DNA from: Bacteroidales bacterium
Lineage (GTDB): Bacteria; Bacteroidota; Bacteroidia; Bacteroidales; UBA7960
Length of the DNA: 64,000 bases
Assembly: GCA_007118495.1 (NCBI GenBank)
Contig: SKRM01000011.1
Span: forward strand, 1-64,000
Direction of reading: 5' to 3'
In this document: positions 48,562 through 56,868 of the stretch, one piece after another
Layout of the letters: each line of letters opens with the position of its first letter
Position numbering within the stretch: position 1 is the first letter of the stretch
The notes under the pieces: model-generated
The model's input: only the letters and a program-made list of their open reading frames with translations
The model's database searches: none
Told to the model about the DNA's origin: nothing
Program-made: the position numbers and the translations under genes

Positions 48562-49635
48562 CTATTTGGCATGCATTTTCTCAAACTCTTGCATGACATC
48601 GATCAAGGCCTGCACACTCTCTTTTGGCATGGCATTGTATGTAGATGCACGGAAGCCGCCAACTGAGCGATGACCTTTGAGGCCAACCATTCCTCTGGAG
48701 GTAGCGAACTCAAGGAATTCTTTTTCAAGTTCCTGATACCCGGGCTGCATCACAAAACAAATATTCATAAGAGAGCGGCTGTCGTTGGCAGCAGTACCTG
48801 TAAACAAGACATTGCGTTCAATTTCACCGTAGAGTAAAGCTGCCTTTTCCTGGTTCATTTTTTGCATCGCGCCTACGCCACCCAATTTCTTTAACCAGCG
48901 CAGTGTTTCCATACAAGTATAAATTGGAAGACAGGGAGGGGTGTTAAACATTGACCCTTCTTTAATATGGGTCTGGTAATCAAGCATGGTGGGAATGTAT
49001 CTGTCAACCTTGCCAAGAATGTCATCACGGATAATCACAAAGGTTACTCCGGCTGGCCCAAGGTTCTTTTGTGCTCCCCCATATATCATTGCATACTTTG
49101 AGACATCAATAGGACGGCTGAAAATATCTGAACTCATATCTGCAATCAATGGCACGGGGCTGTTATAGTCTTCGAATATTTCAGTACCGAAAATGGTGTT
49201 GTTTGTAGTAATATGAAAATAGTCAGCATCTTCAGGAATCTTGAATCCTTTGGGGATATAGTTAAAGTTTTTGTCTGCTGATGACGCCACTACCTCAACT
49301 TCACCAAAACCCTTTGCTTCTTTGATAGCTTTTTTTGCCCAAGTACCTGTTTCGAGGTAAGCTGCCCTGGCCTTTAGCAGATTGTAAGGTATCATTGAGA
49401 ACTGCAGGCTGGCGCCTCCACCAAGGAAAAGCACGTGGTAATTTTCGGGTATTTCGAGCAATTCACGAAACAGGGCTACTGTTTCATCCATTACTGCCTG
49501 AAAATCTTTACCCCTGTGAGAAAGCTCCATGACCGACAAACCAATGCCGTTTAGATCAAGTACTGCCTTTGCAGTGTTTTCGATAACTTCCCTGGCCAGA
49601 ATTGAAGGTCCGGCACTAAAATTATGTTTTTTCAT
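48562..49635 (-). CDS. serC: Phosphoserine aminotransferase
   Basis: SerC, 357 residues, PLP-dependent transamination of 3-phosphohydroxypyruvate to phosphoserine. Family features: [18 protein letters not shown] at the start, [34 protein letters not shown], the PLP lysine in [18 protein letters not shown] and the C-terminal [17 protein letters not shown]. Normal length. It is the first gene of the serC-serA-DUF1015 unit. Sequence near 49705 (minus GATCTTTG) is one base off the -7 consensus and may be part of its promoter. Confidence 0.97.
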   Translation of the reverse strand: MKKHNFSAGPSILAREVIENTAKAVLDLNGIGLSVMELSHRGKDFQAVMDETVALFRELLEIPENYHVLFLGGGASLQFSMIPYNLLKARAAYLETGTWAKKAIKEAKGFGEVEVVASSADKNFNYIPKGFKIPEDADYFHITTNNTIFGTEIFEDYNSPVPLIADMSSDIFSRPIDVSKYAMIYGGAQKNLGPAGVTFVIIRDDILGKVDRYIPTMLDYQTHIKEGSMFNTPPCLPIYTCMETLRWLKKLGGVGAMQKMNQEKAALLYGEIERNVLFTGTAANDSRSLMNICFVMQPGYQELEKEFLEFATSRGMVGLKGHRSVGGFRASTYNAMPKESVQALIDVMQEFEKMHAK

Positions 49636-49737
49636 TTCTTTGGACTTTTAGGTGATTAAGTAATGTATATTATGACATCTATACCAGATATGGTTATTCG
49701 CAAGCAAAGATCATAAATTAAAACATAATTTCACAGT

Positions 49738-50616
49738 TTATTCACCTCTTTCAGGCAAACGTGCATCCACGTCCCTCATAAGATTCCATTTCCCTTCTGA
49801 AAAATAAAGGCCATCAAATATGTTTGCCTCCGGAACATAAAATTGAAAGTTCCCCTTTAGTCTCTCCTGAAGCGGAGCCAGGCGGTCAAATACCACCATA
49901 TCATGCCGGCCAGACTCTGTTATAAAAAAATCATCCTCAACCAGCAGGCTCATGGAAACCGATGAGGAATACTCAAAGATAATTCGCCACATACCCTCAT
50001 AACTTTGTCCAAAAACTTGTGCCCCAAAAAGGGCTTGACCATCAAAAACCCCAAATGGCTCTATGATGCGCACCCGGGTAAGTGGATTGTCTCCCTTCCA
50101 TCCCAACAGTAAATACCAGTCACTGTTGTTTGCTTCAAAGTGGACCATATCATAATACCAGGCACCCGGCCACTGTTCAGGGCCAAGCTCCCCGGCCTCC
50201 CGCCAATTGATTTCTGAGGTAGCATCGCGAAATTCTATCAGTGAAGCTTGATTTGGTTCTGATGTGGGCAACTGTAGCACACCAAAATAATGGAACCTTT
50301 GCCCTGAAAGGGGCACATACCACGTAAACATCCTAAAACGTCCCAATGGACATGTTTGAATTGATACTGTTTTAAGAGAGTCAAAGGGGTATGCGAATGA
50401 GCCTTCTGTTGAGAGAACATCGAACAGTGACTCTCTGAATATTTCATTTTGTTCAAGCCGGGCTGCATCTGAAGCCGGTACAATGATTTGCTGTGCCATC
50501 TCCATCAAAACCTGCTCTTCAGCAGTAAAAGCAGCAAATAACTGCTCCTGATCAGGTTGATCAGAGGTGCATAAAGCTGTTGCCAGCAAGGATATAATTA
50601 ACAGGAATTGCACCAT
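49738..50616 (-). CDS. Exported protein of unknown function
   Basis: A 292-residue protein with a short signal peptide (MVQFLLIISLLATALC) that lacks a good lipobox despite the Cys. The mature part starts with an acidic helical stretch (QEQLFAAFTAEEQVLMEMAQ) and continues as a beta-rich domain with many aromatic residues (FRMFTWYVPLSGQRFHYFG, WYYDMVHFEANNSDWYLLLG). I do not recognise the family. It is divergent from the acyl-CoA reductase gene and 100 bases from serC, so it appears to be a single-gene unit. Confidence 0.75.
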   Translation of the reverse strand: MVQFLLIISLLATALCTSDQPDQEQLFAAFTAEEQVLMEMAQQIIVPASDAARLEQNEIFRESLFDVLSTEGSFAYPFDSLKTVSIQTCPLGRFRMFTWYVPLSGQRFHYFGVLQLPTSEPNQASLIEFRDATSEINWREAGELGPEQWPGAWYYDMVHFEANNSDWYLLLGWKGDNPLTRVRIIEPFGVFDGQALFGAQVFGQSYEGMWRIIFEYSSSVSMSLLVEDDFFITESGRHDMVVFDRLAPLQERLKGNFQFYVPEANIFDGLYFSEGKWNLMRDVDARLPERGE

Positions 50617-50680
50617 TTTGGGCTAAAAAAAACATTTTACTACTACGGGGTTAAAGACAGGATTCACTAACTTTACAGCA

Positions 50681-51814
50681 GTGTTGGCCTGCACCAAAGA
50701 TATTCCAAATTACAATGCCATACAAATCAGCAACGTGTCAAAACACCACTTTAAAAATCAATTAAACTTTCTCAACGAAATGGGCAGACAAATGGACGTT
50801 GCATCCATATGTCTAACCGAAGGCACTCCTGGTGATCATAAATATGACATCAGCAAAAGCCTTGTGCAATCGGCAATGAAAGCTTATAACGCAAACCCAT
50901 GGTTTACACCTGGAGAAATTTCGCGTGCCTTCAACGCACTGGCCCATATGCTTGAACCCGATAAGTTGAGCAGTTGGCTGGGTACATATGCGATACCATT
51001 GCTTACACCTTCAAAAAGAAAGATAATCAGGGTAATCATGGCTGGTAATATTCCATTGGCCGGATTTCATGATATGGTATGCGTCGTGTTATCAGGTCAT
51101 GTCCTGGAAATGAAGACTTCATCACAGGATGCATTTTTACCCCGAACTGTTGCAGAGATTCTTGCTGAACTTCCGGGATCTTCTTCCATCAGACCCTACA
51201 ACAGAAAGAATGAGCAGTTTGATGCAATCATCGCCACAGGGAGTAATAACAGTGCCAGGTATTTCAAGGCCATCGCAGATAACAAACCTTCTATTATCAG
51301 ACGAAACAGAAACTCAATGGCCGTGCTTACGGGTGCTGAATCGGATCATGACCTGCACATGCTGGCAGAAGATGTGTTTGCCTATTTTGGGCTGGGTTGC
51401 CGCAATGTCTCCCTTATCATGGTTCCCCTGGATTATGACCTCAGCATACTCGCAAGTGCCTGGGAGTCATACGCCCATGTTAAGCATCACCCAAAATATC
51501 GAAATAACCTTTTACACAACAAAGCGTTGTTTCAAATTAAAGGCGAACCTTTCGTTGATGCAGGGGTGTGTTTATTCAAAGAAAGTAATGAGCTGACTCC
51601 CCCTCTGGGTGTTGTACACTTTATGACATACAAGCATTTAAGCGATACGAAGCGGTTTTACAACTCCCACCACCATGATTTGCAGTGCGTAGTGGGCTCG
51701 TCTCTGGTCAGTGAATTCATACCACCTGCGATTCCATTTGGTACATCGCAAAAACCCGGTCTGTCTGATTATGCCGATGGGGTTGACACCATGGCATTTT
51801 TACTGAGTTTGTAA
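50681..51814 (+). CDS. LuxC-type acyl-CoA reductase
   Basis: An acyl-CoA reductase of the LuxC family, up to 377 residues, reducing activated fatty acids to aldehydes with NADPH. Seen are the nucleotide-binding region IIRVIMAGNIPLAGFHDM, KTSSQDAFLPR, NRNSMAVLTG and the catalytic Cys in FGLGCRNVS (about residue 240). The start is uncertain: the open frame has only GTG at 50681 or 50735 before the first ATG at 50780, and a TAACTTTA (50668-50675) resembling a -7 element would put transcription start near 50682, favouring 50735 or 50780. No other lux genes are present, as usual in this phylum. Confidence 0.85.
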   Translation: MLACTKDIPNYNAIQISNVSKHHFKNQLNFLNEMGRQMDVASICLTEGTPGDHKYDISKSLVQSAMKAYNANPWFTPGEISRAFNALAHMLEPDKLSSWLGTYAIPLLTPSKRKIIRVIMAGNIPLAGFHDMVCVVLSGHVLEMKTSSQDAFLPRTVAEILAELPGSSSIRPYNRKNEQFDAIIATGSNNSARYFKAIADNKPSIIRRNRNSMAVLTGAESDHDLHMLAEDVFAYFGLGCRNVSLIMVPLDYDLSILASAWESYAHVKHHPKYRNNLLHNKALFQIKGEPFVDAGVCLFKESNELTPPLGVVHFMTYKHLSDTKRFYNSHHHDLQCVVGSSLVSEFIPPAIPFGTSQKPGLSDYADGVDTMAFLLSL

Positions 51815-51819
51815 ATGGA

Positions 51820-54231
51820 TTATAGTTGGTCCCTGTCTCTGCTGAGAGACTTAAACAATAATTTACCATGGGCATCCATACCCTGCATGATGATATAAAA
51901 ACTCTCCAGCTTTTCCGGAAGTGGAAAATATACGGTTGTTCCTCCATCCTGCTCCGGAACAAGAGCTGAATCCCAGAATACGGTAAACGGCACACCTGAT
52001 TCTTCATAATGATAGGGATCCATAACTGCCTGGAAAAAGGTTCTGGGCAAGTTATAACCAAGCAGTTGGAACTCAAAATACACATCTCCCTGACCTGTCC
52101 TTGTGATGGCATTCAAGGCACCAGGCCCACCCCTCCGTCCAAATATGGCCGTACTGGGGCCACGATAGGCCTCAATTCGTTCAACATCGCGTGGATTCAT
52201 ATTGAGGAAGACATTGCTGTGCACAATTAATCCCTCAACAAGTGTGATTGGCTCACTTGACAAATTGATGCTTGAAGGGCCATGGAAGTAAAAAGTACCC
52301 CGGTCAATCCTTAATCCGGGAATGCGACCGGGCAATAAGCTGGCCAGATCAGGATAATCCATACTTACATCATCCATATAAAGTATGAAGTCAGGCTGGC
52401 CCCATGTACCACTGCGGTCAGGTTCTGATGTACGATCGGGAAAATCTGACAGCAATACCCTTGGTCTGCGTGATCTTTCCCAGTCATCACCACGGCTTAG
52501 CACATAGTGTGATTTCGTTTGCAGGCCAAAATAAGGTTCGTAATCAACCCTGTCATATTTGCGGCCTTTCATGTCAATACGGAAACGCCGGTTGCTCATA
52601 TCTCCTCTGGTAGTCAACTCTGCGACAAAAGGGCCCTCAACATCAAGTCCGGTAAATACGAATTCTCCGTTAAAGTTTGTCTGTGTGGCATAATTTGCAT
52701 ACACCCTGTCTTGAATAACCGACATATCCACTGTAATGTTACCCGTTGGCTGAGATGAACTGACCGGAACAACCTTACCTCTTATGGTCAGGCCTTTGGG
52801 GCGAGGATGAACGATTTCAGGGAATTCATCCGCAAGGACACTGCCCCACTCATGTCGACTCCATCCATGGGTCAGCATCAGCAAATCTAAATGATCAAGC
52901 CTTTCATCACCATTGCTGGCAAAATAATACCAGGGATTCTCAATAGATTGCCCAAGGTCATTCTCAAGGTAGAACCAGGTAATGATATTACTCCTATACT
53001 CATTCTTTGGGTTACCCTCAAGCATTGCAAGAGAATAGCTGCCTGGAGCATTTAGGTCAATATCATACCAGTCAAGCTCTAACGACATAACCTGCTGGTC
53101 TGTATCTATGCTAAGTTGCAAATCAGCATGGTCATATTCAATCTGGTCTGCATTGACAAAAACGAGGCGTTCGGCCAGAGGTGTGGTGTTGCCATCAAAA
53201 AGGGTAATTTGCAGGATGCCTGCCGGAAGCTCATCTGTCGGTATTACGGTTGAATACAAACCATCATCTAACTGACCCTTACCTGTATAATGTACAACCC
53301 CCCTCTGCTGCGCCAACACAAAGACATCTTTTGGCAATCCATAATCAGAAGGGTTAAAGTTTGACCTGACTGTGATTTCCACGCCCCGGGATGCTGTTTC
53401 AGCCTGCAAGACATATCCCTCAGGTTCAGATTCAGGAAGGGGAATACGCATGCTTTTTCCGCCTTCAAAACCTATCTCGGCCATATACATTTCACCCCAT
53501 ACCGGGGTGAATGAAAACACACCCATACCATCATGTGTAGTTGCAAGCCGGGCAACCTGATTGCCCCGACGGTCGGTAACAACCCCTTCAGCCACAATTC
53601 CGGCTCCCAGATTATCAGAGGCCTTGAAGGCTATCCTGTTTTCCAAACCGGCAATAAGATGCCCCCCCTCAGGGAAGAACGCAAATCGCCTCTCGTCTTT
53701 TTGTCTTGAAAGCTCTCTGTTAAAACGTCTGTTCTGACGGATCTCACTGCGGCGTATATAGTTCTCTTCTTCAAGATTATGGACAAACAACTGTTTCTCA
53801 AATATGAGATCATCTCCAAAATTCAACATCCAGTGGTTATGGGCACGGATAATGTAATTACCCGTTGGCAGTGAATCATGCAGAGAAAACTGCCCCCTTG
53901 CAAATCCGTCTTTAATTCTGAGAACTGTACCTGACACAATCTCCTCTCTGTAGTTCAAAACTTCAACCATCAGGTTGGTGCTGCTTATGTCTGGTTTATG
54001 TGTGTCAGCGTTGATTACATAAGCCTTCATCCATATAGTTTCTCCCGCCAGGTATTCGTCTTTGTCTGTATGTAGAAATATTTTTTGCTGCCGATAATCA
54101 GTGTTCAATACTTCCAATGCTTCAGTTGCCTTAATAAGCGGGGGAGGAATGCTGGAATCGGCGGTCGTGACAAACAGGCCAGTCAGTAAAAGCAGTAAAG
54201 GAACGATATTAGGTTTACACATATTGATCAT
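51820..54231 (-). CDS. Macroglobulin-like and TonB plug protein, paralogue 1
   Basis: An 803-residue exported protein, last of three tandem paralogues. Signal peptide near residues 1-28. An N-terminal MG2-like beta domain (KIFLHTDKDEYLAGETIWMK, STNLMVEVLN, DSLPTGNYIIRAHNHWMLNF) is followed by more macroglobulin-like repeats (FFPEGGHLIAGL, HDGMGVFSFTPVWGEMYMAE), a conserved MLTHGWSRHEW block, a carboxypeptidase-regulatory-like unit, and near 620-720 a TonB plug (LASLLPGRIPGLRID, VERIEAYRGPSTAIFGRRGG). About 80 residues remain after the plug, far too few for a barrel. Function unknown; envelope location is sure. It converges on the acyl-CoA reductase gene with five bases between. Confidence 0.8.
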   Translation of the reverse strand: MINMCKPNIVPLLLLLTGLFVTTADSSIPPPLIKATEALEVLNTDYRQQKIFLHTDKDEYLAGETIWMKAYVINADTHKPDISSTNLMVEVLNYREEIVSGTVLRIKDGFARGQFSLHDSLPTGNYIIRAHNHWMLNFGDDLIFEKQLFVHNLEEENYIRRSEIRQNRRFNRELSRQKDERRFAFFPEGGHLIAGLENRIAFKASDNLGAGIVAEGVVTDRRGNQVARLATTHDGMGVFSFTPVWGEMYMAEIGFEGGKSMRIPLPESEPEGYVLQAETASRGVEITVRSNFNPSDYGLPKDVFVLAQQRGVVHYTGKGQLDDGLYSTVIPTDELPAGILQITLFDGNTTPLAERLVFVNADQIEYDHADLQLSIDTDQQVMSLELDWYDIDLNAPGSYSLAMLEGNPKNEYRSNIITWFYLENDLGQSIENPWYYFASNGDERLDHLDLLMLTHGWSRHEWGSVLADEFPEIVHPRPKGLTIRGKVVPVSSSQPTGNITVDMSVIQDRVYANYATQTNFNGEFVFTGLDVEGPFVAELTTRGDMSNRRFRIDMKGRKYDRVDYEPYFGLQTKSHYVLSRGDDWERSRRPRVLLSDFPDRTSEPDRSGTWGQPDFILYMDDVSMDYPDLASLLPGRIPGLRIDRGTFYFHGPSSINLSSEPITLVEGLIVHSNVFLNMNPRDVERIEAYRGPSTAIFGRRGGPGALNAITRTGQGDVYFEFQLLGYNLPRTFFQAVMDPYHYEESGVPFTVFWDSALVPEQDGGTTVYFPLPEKLESFYIIMQGMDAHGKLLFKSLSRDRDQL

Positions 54232-54318
54232 GGCTAAGACCCCCCGGTTAAAAGTGAAACTAGAAAACTACCCGACAACCATAAATGTACAAAAAAACGA
54301 AACAAACTGCAAATCAAA

Positions 54319-54340
54319 GGCCGGCTTACAATCACCGGCC
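54319..54340 (-). terminator. Weak hairpin after paralogue 2
   Basis: GGCCGG (54319-54324) and CCGGCC (54335-54340) pair around a ten-base loop, about 27 bases after the stop of the middle paralogue on the minus strand, followed by a T-rich TTTGATTTG. It may be a weak terminator. Confidence 0.4.
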
Positions 54341-54366
54341 CTTCAGATTCTGTTATTTGAAGATGC

Positions 54367-56736
54367 TTACTTAATCATCTGCTCGGTAAACACAATGCGG
54401 CCTTCAGAATCAACACCCTGGAATATCAGCCTGACATAATCAAAATCATCAAGACCAAGAAACACATACCTGCTTCTACCTCTGGCATCGGGTCTGACCC
54501 TGTTATCCCACATGATGGTTTTTTCAACATTCAATTCTCTGTATTCATGGTACTGTATTTCATGCTGATAAAACCTTCTGGGAATATGGTAACCAGTTAC
54601 TGTAAATTCAGAAGAATAGCCTGTATCACCTGACTTGCTTACAGCATGTAAGGCACCTGCTGCTCCGCTGGCACCAAACCTTGCAGTGCTCGGGCCGGTA
54701 AAAATTTCAATCTTCTCCAATTCAAGCGGATTGAGGCTCATAAATGCCTGTTGCGAGACAGTTGTCCCATCAAGCAGATAGACAGGTGTGGTTGACAGGT
54801 TTATGCTCACCGGGCCCCTGAAAATCTGCACCCTTCCTATCAGAAGACTTTCCATATTATCAGGTTCACCTCTTATGTCATCAATATACAAAACCTGATC
54901 AGGAATTACACCTAGCATTGAAGGCGGCTCACTTCGCTTCGCTTCAGTATGTGATGGCAAGGTGGTAATTGGTTGGGATATCCTGCGCCAGGAAGTACCC
55001 CTTCTGGTAATATCATGTGACTGGGTGTAAAACCCCTTATTATAGGGTTGCCTGTCATATTCACGCCTGTCAAGTTCAACAATAAGCTGTCTTTCTCTTC
55101 TCGACTCAGGAACTATCAGGCTTACCCTGGTCAGTTCATCAAATTCAAGCCCGTCAAACTTGAATTCACCAGTATGCCGGCTGGTAGTGCGATACACTTC
55201 AGCAGCAGTACCGTCATACAGACGAAGCTCTACAGTTTGCTCGCCAGGAGAGTCTTGCGCTCTCAACAAGGCTACATTGCCTTTGATGGTTAGTCTGTTC
55301 TCAGGTTCAGCATCAACGTTTCCAAAATCGCCGGCAAGTATGTTGTCCCAGTCAAATCGTCTCCACCCGTGGGTTAACATCAGTAAATCAGAAGCCTTAA
55401 GGTGTGCTTCAGTGGTTCCCGACAAATAATACCAGGGTTCTTTTATGAGATGCCCTATTTCACTGGTCAGGTAAAACCATGTGGCAATATTTTCACCATA
55501 TGATGGTGGCTTGCCGAATCCGCCCAGCAAAGCTGTGGAAAAGCCAGCCCGGTCATCGCCAATATTCACCTCGCCAAAAAAGGCGTTGGCTTCCACTCCT
55601 TCTCTGCCGCCAATAAACATGGGGGCGGTCTGGACTGACACCTGGTGTATGTCGTCATGATTAACAAACACAAGACGCTCAGCAAGCGGTGTACTGTTTG
55701 CATCAAAAACAGTAATTTGTGCAACACCGGTTGGAAGCATATCAAGTGGCAGGGTTGTGCTGAAACGTCCCTGGCGGAGCTGACCCAGCTCATAAAAATA
55801 GGCATGCCCCCTGGTTTGCACAAGGATAAAAATATCCAGGGGGATATTATACTGACGGGAGTCAAAATTTGTCTCAACGCCAACCCGCAGATTCTCTCCC
55901 TCGCGGTCAACCTTTAATGCATAACCCTCGTCCAATGCTTCCGGTAAAACTTTCTCAACTGACCTTCCATCAGGAAACTTAACCCTTGCAGTATATGACT
56001 GGCCGCGTTCAGGTGTAAAAGTAAAACTCCCCATGCCATCATGAAAACTCTCAAAGGTTAACAGCTTGGTCCCATCGGCAGCATGAAGGCTTCCCGAAAT
56101 GTCCAGACCATTACCCAAACCATCGGCAGCCTTGAAAGCGACACGTGAATCAATGTCTTTAACCAGGTGCCCCCCTTCAGGGAATATGGCAAACTGTCTG
56201 ACAGACTGCAGCTTATCAAGATCGTTGTTGAAACGACGATTCTGCCGCATGCCGGCACGATTGATATAATTGGCTTGTCCTTTATTATGGACAAATATTT
56301 TTTTCCTAAACGCTTCATCCTCACCCCATGCTTCCATCAAGTCTGTATATCCCAGAATATGGTAGTTTCCATCCGGCAATGAATCAGGCAATTGAAAGTC
56401 GCCAAAACCATACCCGTTTTGCATACGTACAAGTCCAAAATCAATAAGGTCGCCCTGTACACTCAACAGGTGTACCTGGAGGTTGGTGCTGATATGGTCT
56501 GGCTCATGGGTATAGGCATTTACAAGGTATGCCCTGAACCAGATTGATTCACCCGCCAGATACTCATCCTTGTCTGTATGGATAAACAATTTTTGCTGTG
56601 GCATTGCCTGCGGCACCTGCCTGAGAGCCGTCAGAACTTCTCCCGCCACTTCAGTTTGACCATATGTCTTTGACAGTGAGGGAATAACAAAGACCAACAT
56701 GATCAAAAAATACATAATTCTAGGCATACTTCTCAT
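54367..56736 (-). CDS. Macroglobulin-like and TonB plug protein, paralogue 2
   Basis: A 789-residue exported protein with the same order of parts as its two neighbours: signal peptide, KLFIHTDKDEYLAGESIWFR and DSLPDGNYHILGYTDLMEAW (MG2-like), FAIFPEGGHLVKDIDSRVAF, FHDGMGSFTFTPERGQSYTA, MLTHGWRRFDWDNI, and a plug near 600-700 (IRGEPDNMESLLIGRVQIF, LEKIEIFTGPSTARFGASGA) followed by a 90-residue end domain (GYHIPRRFYQHEIQYHEYRE). There is no barrel. The strong resemblance to both neighbours shows tandem duplication. A substrate or partner cannot be named. Confidence 0.8.
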   Translation of the reverse strand: MRSMPRIMYFLIMLVFVIPSLSKTYGQTEVAGEVLTALRQVPQAMPQQKLFIHTDKDEYLAGESIWFRAYLVNAYTHEPDHISTNLQVHLLSVQGDLIDFGLVRMQNGYGFGDFQLPDSLPDGNYHILGYTDLMEAWGEDEAFRKKIFVHNKGQANYINRAGMRQNRRFNNDLDKLQSVRQFAIFPEGGHLVKDIDSRVAFKAADGLGNGLDISGSLHAADGTKLLTFESFHDGMGSFTFTPERGQSYTARVKFPDGRSVEKVLPEALDEGYALKVDREGENLRVGVETNFDSRQYNIPLDIFILVQTRGHAYFYELGQLRQGRFSTTLPLDMLPTGVAQITVFDANSTPLAERLVFVNHDDIHQVSVQTAPMFIGGREGVEANAFFGEVNIGDDRAGFSTALLGGFGKPPSYGENIATWFYLTSEIGHLIKEPWYYLSGTTEAHLKASDLLMLTHGWRRFDWDNILAGDFGNVDAEPENRLTIKGNVALLRAQDSPGEQTVELRLYDGTAAEVYRTTSRHTGEFKFDGLEFDELTRVSLIVPESRRERQLIVELDRREYDRQPYNKGFYTQSHDITRRGTSWRRISQPITTLPSHTEAKRSEPPSMLGVIPDQVLYIDDIRGEPDNMESLLIGRVQIFRGPVSINLSTTPVYLLDGTTVSQQAFMSLNPLELEKIEIFTGPSTARFGASGAAGALHAVSKSGDTGYSSEFTVTGYHIPRRFYQHEIQYHEYRELNVEKTIMWDNRVRPDARGRSRYVFLGLDDFDYVRLIFQGVDSEGRIVFTEQMIK

Positions 56737-56868
56737 AACTGGGATATTAAAACTTATTTAAATAAAGCACTTACATAAAAAAACGCAACCATAATCATGC
56801 CAAAACAAATGCTTTTTGGCCAACAAACCTGCTGCCAAAAATACAAATCCCACGTAAGTACCAGAAAA

